This document shows, piece after piece, positions 27,462-35,079 of a DNA stretch of 64,000 nt. The notes beneath the pieces are model-generated. The model made no database searches. It was not told the DNA's origin and saw nothing but the letters and a program-made list of their open reading frames with translations. Position 1 is the first letter of the stretch. The number at the start of each line of letters is the position of its first letter. A program made the translations under genes and the position numbers. The stretch is from Lachnospiraceae bacterium (GTDB lineage: Bacteria; Bacillota; Clostridia; Lachnospirales; Lachnospiraceae): positions 1 to 64,000 of the forward strand of contig JAQXGF010000033.1 of assembly GCA_029006155.1 (NCBI GenBank), read 5' to 3'.

Positions 27462-27767
27462 TCATTTCTCCGCCTTAAATATAATCTCGTCGTCATAGAC
27501 CAGTCCAAGCTTTTCCCGTGCCATCTTCTCAATAAACTCTTTGGAGTTGACATAATCCTTCAGCTTGTCGATCTCCCCCGACCGCAGCTCTTCGTCCTGC
27601 AGCTTCTGCGTCAGCTCCTCCTTCTGCGACTCATAAGACGCATTTTTCACAGAGATCTGACGGCTCTGGACCATAAGTACTACCAGAAGTACTGCAACCA
27701 CGCCCGCGATGACGACCATTCCCCGCCGGTTGCCGCGGCTCAATTTTTCCTGGCTTCTCTTTGCCAT
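27462..27767 (-). CDS. divIC: DivIC/FtsB-type septum formation protein
   Basis: Single-pass divisome protein. A basic N-terminus precedes one membrane helix (about residues 18-36), then a coiled-coil region (SYESQKEELTQKLQDEELRSGEIDKLKDY is mostly heptad-like) and the family end REKLGLVYDDEIIFK. 101 residues. It keeps the conserved position after yabQ and before spoIIE. Confidence 0.92.
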   Translation of the reverse strand: MAKRSQEKLSRGNRRGMVVIAGVVAVLLVVLMVQSRQISVKNASYESQKEELTQKLQDEELRSGEIDKLKDYVNSKEFIEKMAREKLGLVYDDEIIFKAEK

Positions 27768-27801
27768 GACATCTGACTCCTTTGCATTTCCTGCTCCGTT
27801 T

Positions 27802-28134
27802 TCACGGTTTCTTTTTTATTGTACCCTTTTTCCTATTAGATTTCAATATAAAAAAACATTTTTTTACCGTCTGCCGATAAAGCAGTGCCCCGCAGAAGGC
27901 GCTAAGCAGCACATAGCCACGCAGCTCTCCATCTGTCCCGTAAAACATCAGTGCAAACAAAAGGAAGGCGCCAAGCAGCCAGAACAATAGATCCTCCATC
28001 CCGGTTGCCAGCGCACCATGACGGATCATACGGCGCAGGATCCGCAGGAAATCATAAAACAGGGAGAGGACGGCTCCAAGCGCAACGGCAAGAAAAAACA
28101 CGGCCGTCTCCTGGCGGATCACCCCGCTCATCAT
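27802..28134 (-). CDS. yabQ: YabQ, spore cortex biosynthesis protein
   Basis: Polytopic membrane protein needed for spore cortex formation in Bacillus. About three or four hydrophobic segments are visible in 110 residues, with the family block GAVLSLFYDFLRILRRMIRH near the N-terminus and a basic C-terminal tail. The start overlaps the yabP stop by 4 bp. Confidence 0.9.
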   Translation of the reverse strand: MMSGVIRQETAVFFLAVALGAVLSLFYDFLRILRRMIRHGALATGMEDLLFWLLGAFLLFALMFYGTDGELRGYVLLSAFCGALLYRQTVKKCFFILKSNRKKGTIKKKP

Positions 28135-28409
28135 CGGAACATCCTTTTGAGTACCGATCCTTTTTTCGCCGGACGGCTCCCTGTGTAGACCATGCTCTCG
28201 ATGATGCCATCCAGCTCCACCTCGCCCTGTTCCAGAGAAAGCTTCCCAATGTGCAGGCTCTTTCCTTTTAAGGTGAGGATCCCCTGCTCCGTCTCCAGGA
28301 TCACCGTCGTCTCGTCAAAGGAGCTCACATCCGTCACGCCTGTAATACTCCCCCGTTTTCTGTCTGTCCATACAATCCGGTGCTGCAAAGGCTCTTTTCG
28401 CTCTTCCAT
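28131..28409 (-). CDS. yabP: YabP, sporulation protein
   Basis: Spore-coat/cortex assembly protein of the YabP/YqfC family, 92 residues: SITGVTDVSSFDETTVILET and the following GILTLKGKSLHIGKLSLEQG are diagnostic. The ATG at 28409 has GGAGG 4 nt upstream. A sigma-E-like promoter sits between it and rqcP, so yabPQ can be switched on in the mother cell separately from rqcP. Confidence 0.93.
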   Translation of the reverse strand: MEERKEPLQHRIVWTDRKRGSITGVTDVSSFDETTVILETEQGILTLKGKSLHIGKLSLEQGEVELDGIIESMVYTGSRPAKKGSVLKRMFR

Positions 28410-28439
28410 CCGGCCTCCGAGGATCTCGTGCATTACTGC

Positions 28440-28468
28440 ATTGTATGCCGACACCGGATCAGATATAC
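28440..28468 (-). promoter_or_regulatory. Sigma-E promoter of yabP-yabQ
   Basis: On the minus strand GTATATCT, 13 bp, CATACAAT. The -10 equals the sigma-E consensus and the -35 has the ATAT core. It overlaps the end of rqcP. Bacillus yabP is sigma-E dependent. Confidence 0.7.
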
Positions 28469-28698
28469 CGGTACATCTCTGCCGCAGCCTCTTTTTTCTG
28501 TGATTCCTGAATGGAGAGGACCTCAGCCTTTACGTTTCTTGTACCAAACTGAATCTCTATGACATCTCCGACCTTTACATCCACCGAAGCTTTCGCTGTC
28601 TTTCCGTTTACCGATACCCGCCCGGCATCGCATGCCTCATTGGCTACTGTCCGGCGCTTGATCAGGCGGGATACCTTTAAATATTTGTCGAGTCTCAT
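28459..28698 (-). CDS. rqcP: RqcP, S4-domain ribosome quality control protein
   Basis: Small S4 RNA-binding protein (YabO), a partner of RqcH in adding alanine tails to stalled peptides on 50S subunits. The 79 residues are one S4 fold: MRLDKYLKVSRLIKRRTVAN, ACDAGRVSVNGKTAKAS and VGDVIEIQFG. The ATG at 28698 has GGAG 7 nt upstream. Its leader contains a family-B repeat. Confidence 0.93.
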   Translation of the reverse strand: MRLDKYLKVSRLIKRRTVANEACDAGRVSVNGKTAKASVDVKVGDVIEIQFGTRNVKAEVLSIQESQKKEAAAEMYRYI

Positions 28699-28730
28699 CT
28701 GTGTGCTCCTTTCTGATAATACAGTCAAAA

Positions 28731-28800
28731 CGGATATTCGCAATCCATCCATGCAGCTCTGCTGACAGGGTCTAGCTTCGCTACTTGACTGATTCGGTTA
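28731..28800. repeat. Intergenic repeat, family B copy 1
   Basis: Bases 28731-28787 match 47311-47367 with three differences. The copy ends in CTGATTCGGTTA, shared with the family-C hairpins. Confidence 0.75.
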
Positions 28801-28802
28801 CA

Positions 28803-28833
28803 CAAAAGCCCCGGAACGTCAGACGTCCGGGGC
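28803..28833 (-). terminator. Terminator of hup
   Basis: GCCCCGGACGT pairs with ACGTTCCGGGGC around a 3-nt loop, then TTTT on the minus strand. Confidence 0.9.
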
Positions 28834-28874
28834 CATATTCATCGCAATTGTACAAAAACCGTTCAACCGATGAG

Positions 28875-29147
28875 TTAGTTCATCATATCCTTTAAAGCCT
28901 TGCCAGCCTTGAACTTCGGGGTCTTGGAAGCCTTGATCGTCATGGTCTCGCCAGTCTGCGGATTTCTTCCCTCTCTTGCTGCACGCTCGGATGTCTCAAA
29001 GGTACCAAAGCCTACCAGCTGTACCTTCTCACCATTCTTCATCTGCTCAGCTACAACGTCTGTGAAAGCCTTGAGTGCCTTCTCTGCATCCTTCTTGGAT
29101 AACTCGGTTCTCTCTGCAATTGCAGCAATCAGTTCTGTCTTATTCAT
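28875..29147 (-). CDS. hup: HU-family DNA-binding protein
   Basis: Histone-like nucleoid protein. 90 residues; [20 protein letters not shown] and the DNA-binding arm [20 protein letters not shown] are canonical. GAGGAGG lies ahead of the ATG. Bacillus lacks hup at this spot between mazG and yabO, but many clostridia carry it here. Confidence 0.97.
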   Translation of the reverse strand: MNKTELIAAIAERTELSKKDAEKALKAFTDVVAEQMKNGEKVQLVGFGTFETSERAAREGRNPQTGETMTIKASKTPKFKAGKALKDMMN

Positions 29148-29461
29148 TGTGTAATTCCTCCTCTGAATTTACCTGCAGTCTTCTATTTTCTGCATATAAT
29201 TTCCGTCTCATGGGCCGGCTCATCCGATCCACCCGACTGTCAGGCTGCGAATTCTAATTTTAAGCAAAATGTGGCTGACCCCGTCTTTTCGAAGCCGTCA
29301 CAGTAAAGCGGACATTCACAATCCGCTTCGCTACTTACTCATGAACACAGCCGCTTCGCGTCCTGTGTCCAAATACTCTGAGCCCTGCTACTATTTATAT
29401 AATGGAATATCCCGTTTGTCAAGGATTTCCTTCATAAAAGCCTGCAAGCTCCCATTCGCCT
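29148..29461. other. Intergenic region upstream of hup
   Basis: No gene is supported. It holds the hup leader and the family-B repeat copy 2 (29301-29370). No confident hup promoter was found. Confidence 0.5.
29301..29370. repeat. Intergenic repeat, family B copy 2
   Basis: Shares GTAAAGCGGACATTC and CTTCGCTACTT with copy 3 at 47.3 kb, then CATGAAC.CAG.CGCTTCGCG, but lacks both the internal 30-nt segment and the 45-bp hairpin found there. Confidence 0.65.
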
Positions 29462-29932
29462 TTACCGTTCGGAAAGATGACAGATAATCTGACCAGCTGC
29501 TGCCCGGAATGCAGCCTTTTCTGCCTGCTCCAGCTCTCTGGACCGCTGCTGCTTTTCCTGCTGCTTGATCGCTTCCCAGTCCGGCACTTCCGCTCCCGGT
29601 GCCCCGAACACATGCGGATGTCTCCGGACCATCTTCTCACTGATCCCTTTTATCACATCTGTAATGTCAAACAAACCTTTTTCCTTTGCAATCTGTGAGA
29701 GCAGCACGACCTGCATCAGGACATCACCGAGCTCCTCACAGAGATTTTCCGCATCACCGGTCTGGGTGTAAAGATCGATCCCGGCCAGTGCCTCCGTCAT
29801 CTCATTGATCATGCATGGCTTCAGGCTCTCAAATGTCTGCTCCTTATCCCACGGGCATCCATGTTCTCCACGCAACGTCGCGATGATGTCCACAAATGTC
29901 TCAAAAGCTGCTTCTTCCTTATGTTCCGACAT
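29462..29932 (-). CDS. mazG: MazG-family nucleotide pyrophosphohydrolase, single domain
   Basis: Hydrolyses nucleoside triphosphates to monophosphates as house-cleaning. The metal-binding EExxE-type helix ENLCEELGDVLMQVV and the N-terminal LRGEHGCPWDKEQT are present. At 156 residues it has one MazG domain, against two in E. coli MazG and a methylase-MazG fusion in Bacillus YabN. The ATG at 29932 has GGAGA 5 nt upstream; upstream in-frame codons lack homology. Confidence 0.9.
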   Translation of the reverse strand: MSEHKEEAAFETFVDIIATLRGEHGCPWDKEQTFESLKPCMINEMTEALAGIDLYTQTGDAENLCEELGDVLMQVVLLSQIAKEKGLFDITDVIKGISEKMVRRHPHVFGAPGAEVPDWEAIKQQEKQQRSRELEQAEKAAFRAAAGQIICHLSER

Positions 29933-30011
29933 GTTACTTCTCCTTCTTGTACAGAGAAACTGGCAGAGCGCCATCTGCCGCCTGCCAGTTTCCAGAACCT
30001 CAAAGCTGCTT

Positions 30012-31748
30012 TTACAGCATTTCGTTGATCATTGCAAGTACTTTCTCTCCAAGTGCCGCAGACTTCGCATCCGCATCCTCCAGGGACGTACCCTTGATCC
30101 CATAGTAGAATTTTACCTTCGGTTCGGTACCGGACGGACGCACGCACAACCAGGCATCGTCAGTCAGATCAAAGTACAGCACGTTGGAGTTCGGAAGTCC
30201 GGTCGGCTTCACCGCTCCGGTCGCCAGATCTTTGATCGTATCCGCCTTGTAATCGCGGAACGAGGTTACCTGATAGTCTCCGATCTGTGTCGGCGGATTC
30301 TTTCGCAGGGTATCCATGATCTCCTGGATCTTCTGCAGTCCCTCAATGCCCTTCAGGCTGACGGACTTGATGTCATCCTTATAATAGCCATAACGCTCAT
30401 ACATCTCGACCATCGCATCCCAGAGTGTCTTGCCCTGTGCCTTATAGAAAGCGGCTGCCTCTGCCAGCGCCATGGACGCCACGATCGCGTCCTTATCTCT
30501 TGCATGTGTTCCGATCAGGCAGCCGTAGCTCTCCTCAAATCCGAACAGATACTCACCTTTTCCGCTCTGCTCAAAACCAAGAATCTGCTGTCCGATATAC
30601 TTGAATCCGGTCAGCACTTCGATCAGTCCTGTCCCGTAGTATTTCGCAATCGCATCTGCCATATTTGTCGTTACGATCGTTTTGATGAGATATCCGTCAT
30701 CCGGCAGTCCCTTCAGTGCCTTTGTCTGGCCGATCTCATAATCTGCCAGCAGACAGCCGGACATATTTCCGGTCAGGGTATGATACTCTCCGGTCTTTGC
30801 ATCCTTTACACGCACACCAAGGCGGTCGGCATCCGGATCCGTCGCCAGTACCAGATCCGCATCAATCTCCTTTGCCAGCTTCAGTCCAAGGGTAAATGCC
30901 TCGTCTGCCTCCGGGTTCGGGTAGCTGACGGTCGGAAAATCTCCGTCTGGAAGCTCCTGCTCCGGAACAACATATACATGCTCAAAGCCAAGCTCTTTTA
31001 AGACACGGCGAACCGGAATATTGCCGGTGCCATGCAGCGGCGTATAGACAATTTTCAGATTTGCGCTCTCCTGTCTGATCGTCTCCGGATGCAGCACACG
31101 GCTCTTTAAGCAGGCGATAAACGCATCGTCAATCTTCGCTCCGATCACTTCGTAAAGTCCGGCTGCGACTGCCTCCTCCTTGCTCATCGTCTTTGCACAG
31201 GTATAGCCCGGCACCTTCTTTACCTCATCCATGATACCGGTATCGTGCGGCGGTGTGATCTGTGCGCCGTCCTCCCAGTATACCTTGTATCCATTGTACT
31301 CTGGCGGATTGTGGCTCGCGGTGATGTTGATACCTGCGATACAGCCAAGCTGTCTCACTGCAAAGGACAGCTCCGGCGTCGGACGAAGGGACTCAAACAC
31401 ATACGCCTTAATCCCATTTCCGGCCAGGGTCAGCGCTGCAAAATCTGCAAACTCCGGAGACATATGTCTGGAATCGTAAGCGATCGCCACGCCCTTCTTC
31501 TGTCCGCCTGCACGGAGAATATAATTGGCCAGTCCCTGTGTCGCACGCTGTACGACATACTGATTCATACGGTTTGTACCGGCGCCGATAATACCACGCA
31601 GTCCGGCTGTACCAAACTCCAGTGCCGTATAAAAACGCTCCCGAATCTCTTTATCATCGTTCTCAATCGCTTTCAGCTCCGCTCTCGTCGCCTCATCGAA
31701 ATACGGATCATTCAGCCATTCCTCATATGCTTTTCTATAGTCTTCCAT
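30012..31748 (-). CDS. pgcA: Phosphoglucomutase/phosphomannomutase (PgcA type)
   Basis: Interconverts hexose 1- and 6-phosphates for cell-wall and glycan precursors. The phosphoserine loop is TASHNPPEYNGYKVY, the metal loop ATDPDADRLG, the sugar loop FGFEESYG and the phosphate loop RPSGTEPKVKFY. 578 residues. GGAGGGG precedes the ATG. A TATAAT with a TGG extension lies about 80 bp upstream. Confidence 0.95.
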   Translation of the reverse strand: MEDYRKAYEEWLNDPYFDEATRAELKAIENDDKEIRERFYTALEFGTAGLRGIIGAGTNRMNQYVVQRATQGLANYILRAGGQKKGVAIAYDSRHMSPEFADFAALTLAGNGIKAYVFESLRPTPELSFAVRQLGCIAGINITASHNPPEYNGYKVYWEDGAQITPPHDTGIMDEVKKVPGYTCAKTMSKEEAVAAGLYEVIGAKIDDAFIACLKSRVLHPETIRQESANLKIVYTPLHGTGNIPVRRVLKELGFEHVYVVPEQELPDGDFPTVSYPNPEADEAFTLGLKLAKEIDADLVLATDPDADRLGVRVKDAKTGEYHTLTGNMSGCLLADYEIGQTKALKGLPDDGYLIKTIVTTNMADAIAKYYGTGLIEVLTGFKYIGQQILGFEQSGKGEYLFGFEESYGCLIGTHARDKDAIVASMALAEAAAFYKAQGKTLWDAMVEMYERYGYYKDDIKSVSLKGIEGLQKIQEIMDTLRKNPPTQIGDYQVTSFRDYKADTIKDLATGAVKPTGLPNSNVLYFDLTDDAWLCVRPSGTEPKVKFYYGIKGTSLEDADAKSAALGEKVLAMINEML

Positions 31749-31826
31749 TATTACCCCTCCTGTATGGTATTATCTGCTCCTGTGTGCATAACCAATGTTC
31801 GTCTCAGGAGACCCACAGATAGGGTA

Positions 31827-31835
31827 ATTATACCA
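31827..31835 (-). promoter_or_regulatory. Extended -10 promoter of pgcA
   Basis: TGGTATAAT on the minus strand; the -35 (TTTATT, 16 bp upstream) is weak. Confidence 0.55.
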
Positions 31836-31876
31836 TGATTTCCTATAAAATAAAACCATATTTTGTGAATTTTTAC

Positions 31877-32050
31877 GCCAGTTTCGAGCAGCAGCAAAAC
31901 GTAAAGGCAGATCGAAGCAAATTTATTTGCTGAAAGCTGCATTTACGTTTTGGGATGGACGGAACGTCCATCAGCCACAGACAGGAGATGCCGCCGGCAT
32001 CGGATAGCTTGCGCAGCAAGCGCGTCTGTGGCCTGCGCCCGAAACGTCCG
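31877..32050 (+). repeat. Structured intergenic repeat, family A copy 1
   Basis: About 174 nt in the gap between pgcA and the CotS-like gene. Stems: GTTTCG/CGAAAC (ends), AAAACGTAAA/TTTACGTTTT enclosing GCAAA/TTTGC, GATGGACG/CGTCCATC, and CCACAGAC/GTCTGTGG enclosing GATGCCG/GGCATC and GCTTGC/GCAAGC. All stems recur with compensatory changes in copies 2 and 3. This copy points opposite to its neighbours. Confidence 0.85.
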
Positions 32051-32070
32051 CCTTATACGAACTACTTGCC

Positions 32071-33051
32071 TCACCGCTCCAGCATCCGCACAAACGCCTC
32101 CTGCTTCTCCATCTGCGCATTGAGCACCTCCAGCTTTTCCAGAAAACGTCCGGAGATCCATGCCTTGTTCCCTCCATAATAATAATTTGCCAGCTTCCGG
32201 AATTTTTCCGGATAGCGCATCCGTATGTACAGAAGCCGCCGCTCCTTCGCTGTCACCGGGCGTGTCCGTATGTACTGCTCCAGCATCCGCATGCCAAGCC
32301 GCTGGTTCCAGTCGTGTTTCTCTAAAATTTTCCGCATGAACCGGTACAGATCCGTGATCTGGCAGTCATACCGGCATTTGGAAAAATCGGTCGTCGCCAT
32401 TTCATAGCCACACAGCAATACATGGTGGTGGTCATAGTCTCCATGGCAGACACTGCCTGTATGTTCCAGATGATCTCCATCCCCGCCGCACGCTTCCAGA
32501 CGCCCCACCGCTTCTTCCGCCTGCGCATAATAGGCCGGAAAACACTGCAGAAACAGTCGTTCAAACGTTCCCTTCTGATTGCGCCTGCGGATAAAAGAAC
32601 GAATCTTGCGCAACTCCGCGTTCTGCGCCTGCAGGCTCTTTGTCAGTGGCGGCGCACTGAAACGCTCCATCAGCACAGGCTCGTCCGGAAGCTGCATCAG
32701 CCGGTGGATCCGGGCCAGATTCTCTACCGCAGCTAAAATTTCACTCTCGCTTGTCGTATCACATTCTCTTCCCACATACCACTCCCGCACCAGATAGCGG
32801 TTGCCATCCCGATCTTCGGAAACCAGTTTTCCCTCCTTATTCGGCACAATCCAGTCTACCCGCTGATATCCGCCTTCCCGCATCCGCTCCATCACCCGGT
32901 TCTGAAATTCTGCCTTATGTTCGGAACAGGTGCAGTCGCACAGCATCCGGATCCCCTGTGGTGTGTCAAAAATGTACGATCCTCTGCCACGGCGCAGCTG
33001 CCCTGCCTCCAGCTCATACTGCTCCAATACTTTCAGCGCTCTCTCATTCAT
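32071..33051 (-). CDS. CotS-like spore coat kinase family protein
   Basis: Aminoglycoside phosphotransferase/choline kinase fold; CotS relatives are spore coat proteins in Bacillus. Recognisable parts are RGRGSYIFDTPQGIRMLCDC at the N-terminus, the kinase-like catalytic loop VCHGDYDHHHVLL and the later KCRYDCQITDLYRFMRKILE. About 326 residues. The ATG at 33051 has GAGGG 5 nt upstream; an in-frame ATG at 33063 after GGAAAGGGAA is the alternative. Whether it phosphorylates anything is unknown. Confidence 0.82.
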   Translation of the reverse strand: MNERALKVLEQYELEAGQLRRGRGSYIFDTPQGIRMLCDCTCSEHKAEFQNRVMERMREGGYQRVDWIVPNKEGKLVSEDRDGNRYLVREWYVGRECDTTSESEILAAVENLARIHRLMQLPDEPVLMERFSAPPLTKSLQAQNAELRKIRSFIRRRNQKGTFERLFLQCFPAYYAQAEEAVGRLEACGGDGDHLEHTGSVCHGDYDHHHVLLCGYEMATTDFSKCRYDCQITDLYRFMRKILEKHDWNQRLGMRMLEQYIRTRPVTAKERRLLYIRMRYPEKFRKLANYYYGGNKAWISGRFLEKLEVLNAQMEKQEAFVRMLER

Positions 33052-33195
33052 TCGATCCCTCATTTCCCTTTCCTGCCAGCCCCAAACGATATGCCCCGCC
33101 ACATTCCTGCGCCCGCGACGCCCCTGCCGCTTCCGCCACCGTGCGCATCCTTGCGAAGCGTTCTTGCTTTACAGAACGTACTTTCCTGTAAAGTA

Positions 33196-33231
33196 AGAAA
33201 CAGGCAGTGACCCGCGTTTCGGCGGATCACT
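33196..33231 (-). terminator. Terminator-like hairpin after the ABC exporter genes
   Basis: AGGCAGTGA.CCGC pairs with GCGG.TCACTGCCT, followed by GTTTCTT on the minus strand. Confidence 0.6.
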
Positions 33232-33282
33232 GCCTGCGTTCTCTTTATCTTATGTAGGAAATCCGGAAAATATGTTGCGGCA

Positions 33283-35079
33283 CTATACCGCCGGCTCCGC
33301 CAGAAAATCATACTGGCTCCGATACAGCCGATAGTACGCTCCCTGCTTTTTCATGAGCTCCTGGTGACTTCCCGCTTCCACGATGCCCTGATGGTCGATG
33401 TAGAAAATACGGTCTGCATTCCGGATCGTGGAGAGGCGGTGCGCGATGATAAACGAGGTCCGTCCCTGAATCATCGCCTCGATGCCCTCCTGAACCATCC
33501 GCTCCGTCTGCGTATCGATGCTCGAAGTCGCCTCATCCAGAATCAGGATCCGCGGATCGGATACGATCGTCCGTGCAAAGGCCAGCAGCTGCCGCTGTCC
33601 GATCGAGAGCTGGCTGCTCCGCTCGCTGATTACCGTATCATAGCCCTTTTCCATTTTCATAATGAAGCCATGCGCATTGACGGCCTTCGCCGCTGCGATC
33701 ATCTCTTCTTCCGTCGCTTCCTCACGTCCATAGCAGATGTTCTCCCGCACCGTTCCGGTAAAAAGGAAGGTGTCCTGCGTCATCACGCCCATCTGGCTGC
33801 GCAGGCTCCTCAGGATAACATCCGAAATCGAATGTCCATCAATCAGAATCTGCCCGGATGTCACATCATAAAATCGGCTGATCAGATTCACGATCGTCGT
33901 CTTTCCGGCTCCGGTCGGCCCTACTAAAGCGATCGTCTCGCCCGGACGTACCTGGAAGCTCACGTCTGAGAGCACCAGCCGATCCGGCTCGTCGGTGTAT
34001 GCAAAACTCACATGAGAAAATTCCACCGCACCCTGAATCGGTGGCAACGGCTTTGCCCCTTCCTGATCTGCGATCTCCGACGGCGTATCCAGAATATCAA
34101 AAATTCGCTCTGCCGCCGAAATATTCGTCACGATTTTATTATAGAAGCTCGCCAGATTCCGGATCGGATTCCAGAACATGCCAAGGTAAGACGAAAAAGC
34201 GAGAAATGTACCGACGCCGATCTGATCCACCCCGACGATCTTGATCCCGATAAAGTAAAGCAAAAATCCGCCAAGTCCCCAGGTCACTTCGACAAGCGCA
34301 CTGAACAGATCCGAGATCCGCACCGCATCGACAAAGCTCTGCCGGTGCTCATCCGAGCACTGGTCAAAATCACGCTGCTTCTCCTGCTCCGCCGCAAAGC
34401 TCTGCACGATGCGGATTCCGGAAAAGTCCTCATGGATAAATGCATTCAGGTTCGAATTTTTCTTGCGGTGTATCTGCCAGAGCTTATGCGCCTGAAACTG
34501 AATCAGGAACATGCAGATGGCAAGCACCGGAAGCATGAGGAGCGTCGCAAGCGCCAGCTGCCAGTTCTTGACGAGCATGATCGCTGCGACACCGATGACC
34601 GTCAGGAAATCCGGTAAAAGCTTCGTCACACTGTCGGAGTAGACCTCCTTTAAGGAATTGACATCCCCGACGACACGCGCCAGAATCTTTCCGGTCGGAC
34701 GGCTGTCAAAAAAATGAAAACTTAAAGTCTGAATGTGCTCATAGAGCTGCTGGCGGATCGTGAGCAGGATCTGGTTCGTCGCTCCGGCCATAATGATCAT
34801 ATAGCTTCGCGTGCTCAGCATATACGCCAGGTATAAAATCAGCGCGAGCACAGCCAGACGTGCCAGCCCCGGGATATCTGAATTTGCCACATACACATCG
34901 ACTGCCCGCTCGATCATCAGCGGCCCGGCCAGGGTTGCCGCCAGCGCAATCAAAATGAGCACCGCAACAAACGCGATTGTCTTTTTATAGTCCAGAAGGT
35001 ACCGGAACATCCGGATCAGTGTATCCTTCTTCGGCACCTCTTTTTGCAGTTCATCCTGCTTCGCGGAATTTACTGCCAT
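33283..35079 (-). CDS. ABC exporter half-transporter A (canonical catalytic Glu)
   Basis: Type I exporter half: six membrane helices (residues about 30-320) then an ATPase. Walker A is GPTGAGKTTIV, the Walker B end is ILILDEATSSIDT with the catalytic Glu, and the signature is the variant LSIGQRQ. 598 residues. GGAGG lies 7 nt before the ATG. Its start overlaps the partner gene by 10 bp, so the two very likely form a heterodimer. Substrates of such pairs are drugs, peptides or lipids; none can be assigned here. Confidence 0.9.
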   Translation of the reverse strand: MAVNSAKQDELQKEVPKKDTLIRMFRYLLDYKKTIAFVAVLILIALAATLAGPLMIERAVDVYVANSDIPGLARLAVLALILYLAYMLSTRSYMIIMAGATNQILLTIRQQLYEHIQTLSFHFFDSRPTGKILARVVGDVNSLKEVYSDSVTKLLPDFLTVIGVAAIMLVKNWQLALATLLMLPVLAICMFLIQFQAHKLWQIHRKKNSNLNAFIHEDFSGIRIVQSFAAEQEKQRDFDQCSDEHRQSFVDAVRISDLFSALVEVTWGLGGFLLYFIGIKIVGVDQIGVGTFLAFSSYLGMFWNPIRNLASFYNKIVTNISAAERIFDILDTPSEIADQEGAKPLPPIQGAVEFSHVSFAYTDEPDRLVLSDVSFQVRPGETIALVGPTGAGKTTIVNLISRFYDVTSGQILIDGHSISDVILRSLRSQMGVMTQDTFLFTGTVRENICYGREEATEEEMIAAAKAVNAHGFIMKMEKGYDTVISERSSQLSIGQRQLLAFARTIVSDPRILILDEATSSIDTQTERMVQEGIEAMIQGRTSFIIAHRLSTIRNADRIFYIDHQGIVEAGSHQELMKKQGAYYRLYRSQYDFLAEPAV

